64,000 nt of DNA, taken from contig NZ_JABBYJ010000001.1 in NCBI RefSeq assembly GCF_012932565.1, positions 2,604,001 through 2,668,000 of the forward strand. The letters are read 5' to 3'. The stretch is from Sneathiella limimaris. Its GTDB lineage: Bacteria; Pseudomonadota; Alphaproteobacteria; Sneathiellales; Sneathiellaceae. Below are positions 1-8,867 of the stretch, piece after piece. How positions within the stretch are numbered: the first letter of the stretch is position 1; every line of letters begins with the position of its first letter. A program made the position numbers and the translations under genes. Below the pieces are notes generated by a model that saw only the letters and a program-made list of their open reading frames with translations, was not told where the DNA came from and ran no database searches.

Positions 1-1547
1 TTTGCTTCAATAAGTTGCTCTTCAAGTTGTTTACGTTCCGTGATGTCAGAATAAGTCGTGACAAAACCACCGCCCTGCATAGGCCTGCCAACGATCTGAA
101 TGGTTTTCCCATCGTTAAGTGTGCGATCGAAACTGTGCGGAACAGGATTTTGCGCAAGAAGAACGCGCTCTTGGACTAATGCCTCGATATCACCGGGGCC
201 ATATTCACCACGCTTTGCATTATATCGAATGATATCTTCATAACGAGTTCCCACCTGATTTAAATGTTCGGGAAGATCGAGGATCTCACCGAAGTGTTTA
301 TTGGTGACAATAAGTACCAAGTCCTTGTTAAAAACCGAGAGGCCCTGGCTCATCGTTTCAGTGGTAGTCGCCAACAGTTGCCGCTCTGTTTGTAATTCAA
401 CAGAAGCCTGCTTTTGATCAGTGATGTCTGTGCGAATAGTCACAAGCTGTATCGGGCGGCCTTCCTCATCCACGATAGGGACAATGGTCGCCATCGACCA
501 ATAGGGCTCACCTGTTTTACGAAGTGTCTGGATTTCACCTTTCCAGATCTTACCTGCCCGCAAATTCTCCCAAATCTTATCATATTCGTCATCACTCATG
601 TCTGGGGATCGCAAGACACGCTGATTTTGCCCAATAAGATCTCTTTCGCTATAGCCACTTACGTTAAGGAAATTCTGATTACAATATTCAATGGTTCCGT
701 CCATATCCGTAAAAATAACCATTGAATGCTCATCCAGTGCCCGGCGTTGGTTTTGCAATCTAGAAATCATTCTACGATCTTCACCGAATTTCTTGTAAAC
801 GGTCAGCAGAACACCGATTAACACAAACAAATAGGCAAATAGTTTGAGTAAATAGGCCTCTGGCAACACCGCCAATAGAAATTTCTTTTCCATGACAAAA
901 CTGGCAACACTCGGCACAGAAAGAGCTGACAGTGCATAATAAAGAAACCAATCAAGTCGGGATTTTTTTCTGGAAGTTGTCAGGAATAAAGCGATGGCGG
1001 CCCCAAACATCCCAACAATTAATACATTTAGGATACTGACCTTGGGAATTATGTGATCAGCAAATGATGGAAGTGGTGCAACCAATATAAACACAAGAAC
1101 AGAAAGGGCTATCACAGCCGATACCACAATTGACCTTAAAGCTTTACGGCCAATAACCCTTTCATCTTCATAAGGTGTCAGAAAGAGAAATAATATGGCA
1201 AGAAAAGCGTTTGTGGTTGCCCAAATCCAGTGTGAGGTGGTCGCGAGGTCACCGGATGGTTCAACCACCGCCATAAGAGAAAAGTATGAAAGGCTCCCCT
1301 CTAGCAGGCCTATATAACTGAAACCAAGGCCTATCAGTAAAAATTTTACCGATTTTCCATAGTTAAAAATGAGAAAGCAAATGACGGCAACTGTCAGGCA
1401 TATAACGAAATTCAGAGGCCCTAATAGGATTATAAACTCAAACGTGTTTACAAAATTGCTTAAGACCGAATAGAGATAAAAACTCAGCAACCCCAAAAAG
1501 AGGATTGGACCCAGAGTTAAAGGGCTAATCTTGTTTTTACCTACCAT
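1..1547 (-). CDS. Membrane PAS-domain sensor protein, C-terminus beyond window edge
   Basis: The reading frame is open from an ATG at 1547 to the left edge (about 515 residues). The first ~260 residues are strongly hydrophobic, with about seven predicted membrane segments, like a MASE-type integral membrane sensor. Two PAS domains follow. The first (about 265-385) has a PAC tail containing the ITDQKQ-type end, and the second is a PAS_7-like domain with the MSQGLSVF motif. The output domain (histidine kinase or GGDEF) lies outside the window, so the signalling type is unknown. The start is the first in-frame ATG before the hydrophobic stretch; no strong ribosome site is visible. Domain order is read from my own translation. 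Confidence 0.8.
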   Translation of the reverse strand, partial: MVGKNKISPLTLGPILFLGLLSFYLYSVLSNFVNTFEFIILLGPLNFVICLTVAVICFLIFNYGKSVKFLLIGLGFSYIGLLEGSLSYFSLMAVVEPSGDLATTSHWIWATTNAFLAILFLFLTPYEDERVIGRKALRSIVVSAVIALSVLVFILVAPLPSFADHIIPKVSILNVLIVGMFGAAIALFLTTSRKKSRLDWFLYYALSALSVPSVASFVMEKKFLLAVLPEAYLLKLFAYLFVLIGVLLTVYKKFGEDRRMISRLQNQRRALDEHSMVIFTDMDGTIEYCNQNFLNVSGYSERDLIGQNQRVLRSPDMSDDEYDKIWENLRAGKIWKGEIQTLRKTGEPYWSMATIVPIVDEEGRPIQLVTIRTDITDQKQASVELQTERQLLATTTETMSQGLSVFNKDLVLIVTNKHFGEILDLPEHLNQVGTRYEDIIRYNAKRGEYGPGDIEALVQERVLLAQNPVPHSFDRTLNDGKTIQIVGRPMQGGGFVTTYSDITERKQLEEQLIEA

Positions 1548-1654
1548 TCGAAATTGCACTTCATGCCTATTTGAATATAACAAGTTTCCAAAATCGAAGC
1601 TTAAGTCATTAAAGCTAAAGATTGCTTAAAGTGGTCGAGGGCAACAGATGACAT

Positions 1655-1685
1655 AAAAAAACCCGCTAAAAGCGGGTTTTTTAAA
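1655..1685. terminator. Bidirectional Rho-independent terminator
   Basis: The stem CCCGC-TAAAA-GCGGG (1662-1676) is flanked by an A run on the left and a T run on the right, so it can work on both strands. It lies just downstream of the minus-strand alcohol dehydrogenase gene. Confidence 0.75.
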
Positions 1686-1703
1686 ATAGAGGTGGAGGGA
1701 AAA

Positions 1704-2756
1704 TCAGCTGTTTTGCAGAACAACCCGCCCCATTACTCGGCCATTAGCTAAATCCTTCAAAGCAGCATCAGCTTCACTCATCGGCCGTTGATCCAGTTTC
1801 AAGCCTTGCAACTTACCCGCTTTTGCCAGATCAAGCAGTTCATTCATTTCTTGAAGTGAACCAACGAAGGATCCTTCAACCGCTATTGCTTTCATCGGGA
1901 ACAGTGGTACAGGCATCGAGAAACCACCTCCAAAGAGGCCAACGATCACTAGCTTGCCCCCTTTGGCCAAAATGCTGGTTCCAAATTTAGCGCTGCTTTC
2001 TGCCCCAACGAAATCTATGGCTGCATTCACCCCCCCATTTGTGAGCGCCATAAGTTCCTTAAACTGTGCTCTGTCTGAGGGGTCAAAAGCCTTTTCGGCA
2101 CCTGCAGCAAGACCCAATTGACGTTTTTCCGGATCAATATCTGCAACATAAATTTTCGCATTTGTGACGGATTTGACCATAGACATTGCGGCAAGACCTA
2201 CACCACCACAACCAATGATCATGAGGGTTCCGTTCTCAGCCCGCCGCTGAACCTTCTTCAAAGCGCCATAGGCCGTTAGACCGGAACAGGTATAGGTACA
2301 GGCCAGCTCAGTTGGCAAGTTCCCGTAATCCAATAGATATTTTTCATTCGGTACAAGCACATGGTCACTGTAGCCACCATCTACGTCAACACCCAGAGCC
2401 TGTGGGCGATTACACAGATGTCCATTGCCTGATTTACATATGGAACATTGTTCGCAACCTATCCATGGGTAAGCAACGCGGCGATCCCCAATCTTGCAAT
2501 CAGTCACATCATCCCCAATTGCGACGACCTCTCCGACGATTTCATGCCCAAGGGTAAATGGCAGTTTTCTGCCTCCTGTAATATCCAGCTTATTCCCGCC
2601 GCCCATATCAAAATAGCCTTCCCACAGATGAACGTCACTGTGACAAACACCGCAAGCCGATATTTTAAGTAGAACCTGTTTTCCGGAAACTTTGGGAGGC
2701 TCCATCTCATTACAAACAAGATCTGCCCCATATTCTTCAAATTGATAGCTTTTCAT
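1704..2756 (-). CDS. Zinc-dependent alcohol dehydrogenase
   Basis: This is a 350-residue medium-chain dehydrogenase/reductase that oxidises alcohols to aldehydes or ketones with NAD(P). The catalytic zinc ligands are seen in CGVCHSD (near 36) and GHEIVGE (near 70). A structural-zinc cluster CEQCSICKSGNGHLC lies near 100. The Rossmann motif GCGGVGLAA (about 183-191) is intact. Length and motif order are normal for the family. The gene is divergent from a LysR regulator at 3012 across a 255-bp intergenic region, which suggests but does not prove control by it. Substrate is unknown. It ends in a good terminator. Confidence 0.9.
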   Translation of the reverse strand: MKSYQFEEYGADLVCNEMEPPKVSGKQVLLKISACGVCHSDVHLWEGYFDMGGGNKLDITGGRKLPFTLGHEIVGEVVAIGDDVTDCKIGDRRVAYPWIGCEQCSICKSGNGHLCNRPQALGVDVDGGYSDHVLVPNEKYLLDYGNLPTELACTYTCSGLTAYGALKKVQRRAENGTLMIIGCGGVGLAAMSMVKSVTNAKIYVADIDPEKRQLGLAAGAEKAFDPSDRAQFKELMALTNGGVNAAIDFVGAESSAKFGTSILAKGGKLVIVGLFGGGFSMPVPLFPMKAIAVEGSFVGSLQEMNELLDLAKAGKLQGLKLDQRPMSEADAALKDLANGRVMGRVVLQNS

Positions 2757-3011
2757 TCTTATTCTTCCTTATTTTGCTCAATTCCAAGGCCAAGATCCCC
2801 GGAATCAGAGAAACTCCCCGTTTCTTTCCCAGCATAGCCAATCAGTTCCATAAAAAGAAGTCGCTGTCTGAGTTTTTTTGCACGCAGCTATATGAAAAAT
2901 AGAAGTATAAAATAGGATTAATAGCTCTCTTCACTTGCCACTTTGTCACCGCCTGAGAATAATAACCATTAAGTGTTATATAAAATATTTTTCTCAATAA
3001 GGTTGTAGGGC

Positions 3012-3902
3012 ATGACACAAAATTTAAGCATTAATCTGCTGCGCACCTTTCTTTGGGTTTCCACCTTAAGGAGTTTTCGGCAAACAGCAGATCGTATGAA
3101 CACCACTCAGCCCGCAATATCGGCCCGAATTGCAAAACTGGAAGCAACTTTGGGGGTGCGCCTGTTTGATCGATCAACAGGGCATATCAATTTAACTGAA
3201 GCAGGAGAAGCGTTAAAACCCCATGCGGAAAACATAGTCCGGATTTCGGATAATCTGATTGAATATGTAAAGGGGGATACTTCCCTAAATGGCGTCGTTC
3301 GTATTGGGGTTACTGAATTCGCCGTAGAAACTTGGCTTGAAAGCTTTCTCAGTAACATCAACAATATCTTTCCCGGTCTTAAAGTCACTTTATATGTAGA
3401 CACCAGCCCAAACCTGGAAAAGCTCCTTCTCTCAAAGGCGTTGGATCTTATCTTTGTCTTAGGGCCTGCCCATGACGAAAGAATTCAAAGCGTCAAGTTC
3501 GCAACCTACGAATATTGTTGGATAGCGCCCACAAATAGTCGCTTTTCCCCTCAAACCCTCTACTCCATCGAAGACTTAACCGCCAAAACAACGTTCATTA
3601 TCAATCAGGCAGGCTCAATAACGCATCGAGAGCTACTTTCTCATCTGAAGTCCAAATCAGCTCCCATACCCGATATCATTCATTGCGCAAGTTACCACTT
3701 GTCAGTGAAATTGCTGTGCCTCAAGGGAGGCGTTGCACTGATTCCAAGACGGTTATTTCCTGAGCGAGAAGCTGACGGACAGTTTTTCCAATTACTGACT
3801 GACTGGACGCCTGCACCGATGAATTTCTTGGGATGCTTCTTGAATACTCCAGATCGGAAGATTGCAGAACGCATCGTTCATTATGTGAAATCCTTGCTTT
3901 AA
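3012..3902 (+). CDS. LysR-family transcriptional regulator
   Basis: This 296-residue protein has an N-terminal winged helix-turn-helix (about 6-65, with the typical FRQTADRMNTTQPAISARI helix pair) and a C-terminal type-2 periplasmic-binding effector domain. It is divergent from the zinc alcohol dehydrogenase gene and converges with the glutathionyl-hydroquinone reductase gene, whose stop lies 3 bp beyond its own. The most likely target is the divergent dehydrogenase. Effector unknown. Confidence 0.88.
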   Translation: MTQNLSINLLRTFLWVSTLRSFRQTADRMNTTQPAISARIAKLEATLGVRLFDRSTGHINLTEAGEALKPHAENIVRISDNLIEYVKGDTSLNGVVRIGVTEFAVETWLESFLSNINNIFPGLKVTLYVDTSPNLEKLLLSKALDLIFVLGPAHDERIQSVKFATYEYCWIAPTNSRFSPQTLYSIEDLTAKTTFIINQAGSITHRELLSHLKSKSAPIPDIIHCASYHLSVKLLCLKGGVALIPRRLFPEREADGQFFQLLTDWTPAPMNFLGCFLNTPDRKIAERIVHYVKSLL

Positions 3903-3904
3903 CC

Positions 3905-4891
3905 TCAGGCTGCTTTTAATCGAGAACGATTATGTGGGGCTCCCAGATCAAGGTCTGGGCCCAACGGCACAATTCCAGTCGGGTTTATTTGGGCATGGCT
4001 ACCATAATAATGTGACTTGATATGTGACATATTGACTGTCTCTTGAACACCTGGGATCTGATAAAGCTCTTTCAGGTAGTTATAGAGATTTGGATAATCC
4101 ACGATCCGGCGCAGGTTACATTTAAAATGTCCATGATAGACAGGATCGAACCTGAGTAACGTAGTAAAAAGGCGCCAGTCAGCTTCAGTCAAACGATCGC
4201 CCAGCAAATACCGGCCAGCACTTAATTTGTCTTCCAGCCAATCAAGTGTTTCAAATAAAGAGGTCACAGCCTCTTCATAAGCACTTTGGCTTTGCGCAAA
4301 ACCTGACCGGTAAACTCCATTGTTTACACAATTATAGATCCGATCATTAACAGCATCAATTTCCTCTTTCAACACATCGGGATAGTAATCGCCGGGTTTG
4401 GCACCAATGTTATCAAATGCCGAATTCAGCATCCGAATAATTTCAGCGGATTCGTTACTAACGATCGTATTCTGATGCTTATCCCAGAGAATTGGAACTG
4501 TTGCTCGCCCCGTATAATCCGGATCAGCCAATTGATAGAGCTGATGCACGTATTTCACGTCATTCAGCGGATCCGGGATAACCCCCTCTCCTACCTCAAA
4601 GTTCCAGCCCATATCGCCCATATACCAATGAGTAGCAGAAAGGCTGATTAAGTCTTCAAGACCTTTCAGTTTGCGAAATATTGCGGTTCGATGAGCCCAA
4701 GGACAAGCATGGGATATATATAGGTGATAACGACCAGCCTCTGCCTTAAACCCTGCCTGACCTGTTGGCCCGGCAGAACCGTCCTGGGTAACCCAGTTTC
4801 TAAAACTGGATTCTTTTCGAACGAACTTCCCGTCTTCCGCTGTTCGAACAAGGTTTTCCTTGCTCCATTTACCATCAATCAATTGTCCCAT
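3905..4891 (-). CDS. Glutathionyl-hydroquinone reductase (YqjG/PcpF/Ecm4-type)
   Basis: This 328-residue GST-superfamily (Xi class) enzyme reductively removes glutathione from glutathionyl-hydroquinones. The catalytic-cysteine motif SHACPWAHR lies near residues 60-68. It is followed by the family's long insert and the all-alpha GST C-terminal domain (about 170-300, with NDRIYNCVNNGVYRSGFA and RLTEADWRLFTTLLRFD). The length is typical. The gene starts 10 bp after the pirin stop codon, so the two are probably one transcript. The pairing points to handling of quinones or phenolic xenobiotics in the cytoplasm. Confidence 0.9.
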   Translation of the reverse strand: MGQLIDGKWSKENLVRTAEDGKFVRKESSFRNWVTQDGSAGPTGQAGFKAEAGRYHLYISHACPWAHRTAIFRKLKGLEDLISLSATHWYMGDMGWNFEVGEGVIPDPLNDVKYVHQLYQLADPDYTGRATVPILWDKHQNTIVSNESAEIIRMLNSAFDNIGAKPGDYYPDVLKEEIDAVNDRIYNCVNNGVYRSGFAQSQSAYEEAVTSLFETLDWLEDKLSAGRYLLGDRLTEADWRLFTTLLRFDPVYHGHFKCNLRRIVDYPNLYNYLKELYQIPGVQETVNMSHIKSHYYGSHAQINPTGIVPLGPDLDLGAPHNRSRLKAA

Positions 4892-4901
4892 GACCTAAGC
4901 C

Positions 4902-5747
4902 TCAAAATTTCCCACTTTGATAATCGTGAAATGCCTGAATTACTTCCTCACGTGTATTCATGACAAAGGGGCCACCCCGGGCAACGGGTTCATTCAATGG
5001 TTTTCCTGTCACCAACAGGATTCTCACTGGCCCGTCTTGACTTTCTACTCGAACTTCATCTCCATCACCCAACACGGCCAGATCACCTTCCACGAACACA
5101 TGGTCTTCATCCGCAATTTTGGCTTGGCCTTCAGTGATATAAATAAAGGCGTTGTGGTCTGATGGTACGTCTTGGATAAATTTCTGACCGGCTGCCAGGC
5201 GAACATCCATATATATCGGGTCCGTGTAGGGGTTTTTCACAGGACCGGTTGTCCCTGCGTTTGTCGTTCCCGCCACAACGTTGATCGACCCGCCATCAGG
5301 TAACTCTTCTATCGGCATTTCTTCCGGAGGAAATTCCTGGTACCCGGGCTCCCCCATTTTCGCTTTAGCAGGCAAATTGATCCAAAGCTGAAACCCTTTC
5401 ATCAGGCCTTCTTCCTGCTCTGGCATTTCCGAATGAACTATTCCGCGCCCTGCAGACATCCATTGAACGCCCCCAGGCACAATCACACCTTCATGACCAG
5501 CATTGTCTTTGTGGCGCATTTGTCCCGCCAGCATGTAGGTGACGGTTTCAAAACCCCGATGCGGATGAGAAGGAAAGCCACCGATATAGTCCTGCGGCTC
5601 ATCTGTTCCGAAAACATCCAGCATCAAGAAAGGATCCAGGATATTAAGTTCTGGTGTTCCAACATATCGGCGCAATTTAACATCTGCACCATCTGACCCT
5701 TCCATTCCCTTGGTAAGGCCAAGGACCGGTCTTGCTTCTTTGCTCAT
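4902..5747 (-). CDS. Pirin-family bicupin protein
   Basis: The 281-residue bicupin has the pirin N-terminal signature with metal-ligand histidines in FPSHPHRGFETVTYM (about 58-72) and HSEMPEQ (about 106-112). Some bacterial pirins (YhhW) have quercetin 2,3-dioxygenase activity and others act as cofactors; the sequence does not decide between these. It precedes the glutathionyl-hydroquinone reductase gene by 10 bp in the same direction and is divergent from a LysR regulator. The three look like a quinone or electrophile response unit. Length is normal for the family. Confidence 0.9.
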   Translation of the reverse strand: MSKEARPVLGLTKGMEGSDGADVKLRRYVGTPELNILDPFLMLDVFGTDEPQDYIGGFPSHPHRGFETVTYMLAGQMRHKDNAGHEGVIVPGGVQWMSAGRGIVHSEMPEQEEGLMKGFQLWINLPAKAKMGEPGYQEFPPEEMPIEELPDGGSINVVAGTTNAGTTGPVKNPYTDPIYMDVRLAAGQKFIQDVPSDHNAFIYITEGQAKIADEDHVFVEGDLAVLGDGDEVRVESQDGPVRILLVTGKPLNEPVARGGPFVMNTREEVIQAFHDYQSGKF

Positions 5748-5843
5748 AGGTATGACCTCTTCAGATATCAGAAACCTGCGTATTTCTATCCTTAGAATGT
5801 ATATTTTCTGAATTGCGAATAAAGATCCAATATTGAAAAAAAC

Positions 5844-5862
5844 TGTTCGATATTTTAGAACA
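5844..5862. promoter_or_regulatory. Candidate LysR operator (TGTTC-N9-GAACA)
   Basis: A perfect inverted repeat TGTTC-N9-GAACA sits 5 bp before the LysR gene start, in the 120-bp divergent region shared with pirin. It has T-N11-A geometry, so autoregulation and control of the pirin operon are likely. Binding is inferred. Confidence 0.5.
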
Positions 5863-5867
5863 ATTAA

Positions 5868-6779
5868 ATGGGACAGCTGGAAGACATGGCTCTATTTGCC
5901 AAAATTGTTGAAAGCGGCAGTATCACAGGAGCCGCCGACCATCTTGGACTTGCAAAATCCGCGGTCAGCAAACGCCTATCGGATCTTGAAGAATCCTTAG
6001 GTGTCCAGCTTCTAAACCGAACGACCCGCAAATCGAGCCTCACAGAAGCAGGACAACGCTTCTATACACAATCTCAAAAAATCCTGGCGGATACGGATGA
6101 GATGCTAAACGAAATCGGGCAAGAGGGTACATCTCTTACCGGTAATTTGCGAATTGCGGCTCCCCTGTCCTTTGGGATTAAGCACCTTTCCCCTGTTGTA
6201 AGCCGATTTGCCGCTAATCATCCGGGCCTAACTGTTGACCTTGATTTTGCAGACAGACAAGTCAACTTGGTAGAAGAAGGATTTGACGTCGCTATTCGGA
6301 TAGCTGAGTTAGAAAGCTCCAGCTTGATTGCAAAACGGTTCACAACTATTCGCCATATACTATGCGCCAGTCCAACATATCTGGAGAAGCATCCAGCCCC
6401 CAAACACCCAAAAGATTTAGATCAGCATCGGATCCTTAGATACAAAAGTCCTTCAGGCCTTGCCCATCAATTAAAAGATGCGAATGGACAGTCATTTGAC
6501 CTAACCGGAAAGACGGCTTTGATTTCCAATAATGGCGATTTTCTCCGCCAGGCCGCAAAGGATGGACTTGGCATATATTTCTGCCCCAGCTTCATCTGCT
6601 ACGAAGAGTTAAAATCCGGTCAGTTGATGCGGCTACTTCCAGAATTCAGCGCGACAGAACTTGGCGCCTATATTCTCTACCCCCGAACACGCTACCTATC
6701 ATCGCGTGTTCGGACATTTATTGATCATGTTACCAACAGTTTCTCGCAGCATCCTTACTGGGATGAGGGACTGTTTTAA
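5868..6779 (+). CDS. LysR-family transcriptional regulator
   Basis: This 303-residue regulator has a standard N-terminal HTH (about 3-62, SGSITGAADHLGLAKSAVSKR) and an effector-binding domain of the CrgA/DsdC-like type with the FDVAIRIAELESSSLIAKR motif. The family often responds to quinones or phenolics. It is divergent from the pirin/glutathionyl-hydroquinone reductase operon with a 120-bp spacer carrying a palindrome next to its own start. That operon is its probable target. Confidence 0.88.
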   Translation: MGQLEDMALFAKIVESGSITGAADHLGLAKSAVSKRLSDLEESLGVQLLNRTTRKSSLTEAGQRFYTQSQKILADTDEMLNEIGQEGTSLTGNLRIAAPLSFGIKHLSPVVSRFAANHPGLTVDLDFADRQVNLVEEGFDVAIRIAELESSSLIAKRFTTIRHILCASPTYLEKHPAPKHPKDLDQHRILRYKSPSGLAHQLKDANGQSFDLTGKTALISNNGDFLRQAAKDGLGIYFCPSFICYEELKSGQLMRLLPEFSATELGAYILYPRTRYLSSRVRTFIDHVTNSFSQHPYWDEGLF

Positions 6780-6791
6780 GGCCTGTTCTGG

Positions 6792-7757
6792 CTAGTAACT
6801 CGCGCCGCCATCAGGCGCGCTGTAGGTTTCGGTAATTACCTTCTTCCAATCCATATCAGTCACAAAATCACCCGGGGTCATATGCGCAATCCCCCGACGT
6901 TTTAAGTCCGCTGAAAAAATGTTGGCGACTAACTCCGGGGTCAAATCATGGCTATGATCATCATAGGAAGCAGCTTCCCGTTCATTTTTAAAACAATAGC
7001 CCTTCCAAAGAACAGATATCCGAACATCGCCATAGGCGAAGTCAGCTGTGACTTTTTCATCTTCGACAACATTCCACCGGTTTTCATCTGTTAAAACCAA
7101 GGTGGCATCGTAACCGATATTCTCATAGGTTTTTTGCTGATCTTCTGGGCCGATACCGCCTACGCGGTGATACATATATTCATTGTCAGCCAGAACGCAC
7201 ATGTTGGAATATGGTGGACTTTCTGTGCGGGAAGGTGCGTTTAAACCTTCTGGCCAATATTCAAACTCACCGCCAACCCCGTCATAAAACCAGGTAATTG
7301 CAGATGCCACCGGAATCGCCCATTCATGAAAAAGTCCTGAATATCCCATGGGTGCCAACATCCAGCTAGGCACCTCTCTGTTCTGTGCTCCCCGAAAAAA
7401 GGGTAAATCCAGGTGAAAAGGTGCCCCAGGTGCCGGAAGGTTCAGATTGGTCATCATGGCCACTGGACGAATGATTTCTGCCTGAAAAGAGTATTTGGCG
7501 GCGTCTATAAAGCGTTGATTATAGAAGAAAGGTTCAGCCCCTTCAAAAACGACTTTTTCACCTAATGCCCAAAAATTACGAAACCAGCCGCCACTGGTCT
7601 CCCCCTTGTTTCGATGCACGGCAGCCAATGTTTTGTAAGGGCTCCCCTTAGCAATAAGTTTCAAGATCCCATCTGGATCATCAAAGGCCTTTTCCAATTT
7701 GACGGGCGGGGCCAGCAGTGATTTTGAACGCACCAACCGTTCTGTTAGAGCCGTCAT
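6792..7757 (-). CDS. Uncharacterised protein, possible Fe(II)/2-oxoglutarate-type oxygenase
   Basis: I do not recognise this 321-residue protein with certainty. It has no signal peptide or membrane segment. Visible elements fit a double-stranded beta-helix iron oxygenase: an HxD pair in APFHLDLPFF (about 113-122), a distal histidine in YMYHRVGG (about 195-202) and an R-x-S in DVRISVLWK (about 244-252) that could hold 2-oxoglutarate. The protein is rich in Trp, Tyr and Phe. It converges with the LysR gene at 5868 and stands alone. The fold assignment is inference and could be wrong. Confidence 0.6.
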   Translation of the reverse strand: MTALTERLVRSKSLLAPPVKLEKAFDDPDGILKLIAKGSPYKTLAAVHRNKGETSGGWFRNFWALGEKVVFEGAEPFFYNQRFIDAAKYSFQAEIIRPVAMMTNLNLPAPGAPFHLDLPFFRGAQNREVPSWMLAPMGYSGLFHEWAIPVASAITWFYDGVGGEFEYWPEGLNAPSRTESPPYSNMCVLADNEYMYHRVGGIGPEDQQKTYENIGYDATLVLTDENRWNVVEDEKVTADFAYGDVRISVLWKGYCFKNEREAASYDDHSHDLTPELVANIFSADLKRRGIAHMTPGDFVTDMDWKKVITETYSAPDGGASY

Positions 7758-7904
7758 TATTCATTTTCCTTTATTTGTGACAGTTACTCCCTGCATAAAG
7801 ATTAGAGGAAACTGATAAGAGGTGCAAGCTTGCCAAAAGGGATAGGACTTCCCTTCTCTTTTGTTATGATTAGTAAATCTGCTCAGAAACGGTCCTGATA
7901 CAAC

Positions 7905-8399
7905 ATGTTGAAATCTGTAAATAACTCTCTGAAAATATTATTGTTTTCCATCTTTTGCCTAGGAGCACAAACAGACCAACCATTTGCAAAAGAAACCTAC
8001 TCAGGGCCTTACATCGCGGAAGTTTATTACATCACCGACGGTGATACCTTCTTTGCAAGGGTCCATTTATGGCCTGGTTTACATACAGACGTCAGCATTA
8101 GGATCAAAGGGATCGATACTCCGGAAAGTTGGCGACCTAAATGCGACAAAGAGGAAACTGCAGGAAAGGCTGCTACAGAATTTTTGATGGATCTGTTTGA
8201 TAGCCCCTATAGAGGTGCAGTCCTCGGAAAGCCTATGGCACGCGTGACCCTTAAAAATGTGAACCTTGGGAAATTTGCGGGCAGAGTCCTCGCTGATGTT
8301 TATCATAATGACAAGGATGTCGCGCTAACCATTCTTGAAGCCGGACATGCCCGACCCTACACCGGTGGCAAACGAAAAGGCTGGTGTGATATTGAATAA
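7905..8399 (+). CDS. Secreted thermonuclease-like (SNase-fold) protein
   Basis: This 164-residue protein has an N-terminal signal peptide (about 1-28) followed by a staphylococcal-nuclease fold. Recognisable are the calcium/catalytic segment ITDGDTFFARV, the IRIKGIDTPES strand with the catalytic Arg, and GRVLADVY plus the C-terminal LEAGHARPY. These are family hallmarks of a Ca2+-dependent nuclease acting outside the cytoplasm. It is monocistronic and ends in a hairpin terminator shared with the convergent tRNA-Arg gene. Confidence 0.85.
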   Translation: MLKSVNNSLKILLFSIFCLGAQTDQPFAKETYSGPYIAEVYYITDGDTFFARVHLWPGLHTDVSIRIKGIDTPESWRPKCDKEETAGKAATEFLMDLFDSPYRGAVLGKPMARVTLKNVNLGKFAGRVLADVYHNDKDVALTILEAGHARPYTGGKRKGWCDIE

Positions 8400-8418
8400 G
8401 TGGCTGGGAACGAAAAAA

Positions 8419-8445
8419 GGCAGCAAGATTTTAAATCTCGCTGCC
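8419..8445. terminator. Bidirectional Rho-independent terminator
   Basis: A long hairpin pairs GGCAGC (8419-8424) with GCTGCC (8440-8445), with an inner AGATTT/AAATCT stem. It has an A run before and a T run after. It lies between the plus-strand nuclease gene and the 3' end of the minus-strand tRNA-Arg. Confidence 0.8.
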
Positions 8446-8457
8446 TTTTCTTAAATC

Positions 8458-8534
8458 TGGCGACCCCTGCACGATTCGAACGTGCGACCTACAGATTAGA
8501 AGTCTGTTGCTCTATCCAGCTGAGCTAAGGGGCC
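8458..8534 (-). tRNA. tRNA-Arg (anticodon TCT)
   Basis: The minus strand folds into a 77-nt cloverleaf. The acceptor arms GGCCCCT/AGGGGTC pair (one G-U), the anticodon loop is CTTCTAA (anticodon TCT), the T arm carries GTTCGAATC, and the CCA end is encoded. It reads AGA arginine codons. Confidence 0.96.
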
Positions 8535-8558
8535 GTAACCGGCTCTTGGACCGGTTGA

Positions 8559-8867
8559 TTAGCCTATGACGCGGTTGGACGCAAAATTGTCCGCATAGGC
8601 TTTAATATTCAGTTTCCGCTCTTTTGGTTCAATAACCTGGAATTCGATCCCTTTTGCCTCACAAAAGGCAATGGCGCTTTCCTTATCATCAAACTTCAGC
8701 GTAACCTGAGAGTTCATGTCAGAAGAGCCGGTCCATCCCATCAAAGGGTCCGCAAAACGGGCCGCTGATGGTGAATACTCCAACACCCATTTTTTCAACT
8801 TACCCCGTCCTGATTGCATCGCATTCTTGGCGGGTCGGTAAATTCTGGCAATTTCACTCATGCTCAT
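8559..8867 (-). CDS. ETC complex I subunit, NDUFS4-like
   Basis: The 102-residue protein matches the NDUFS4/ETC_C1 family, an accessory subunit of respiratory complex I found in alphaproteobacteria and mitochondria. The conserved core is the W-x-LE strand (KKWVLEY) followed by DPLMGWTGSSD and the VTLKFDDKESAIAFCEAKG helix. It acts on the cytoplasmic side near the NADH module. Its start overlaps the stop of the PA14-domain gene as ATGA, so the two are translationally coupled, which is an unexpected partner. The tRNA-Arg gene lies just downstream. Confidence 0.92.
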   Translation of the reverse strand: MSMSEIARIYRPAKNAMQSGRGKLKKWVLEYSPSAARFADPLMGWTGSSDMNSQVTLKFDDKESAIAFCEAKGIEFQVIEPKERKLNIKAYADNFASNRVIG

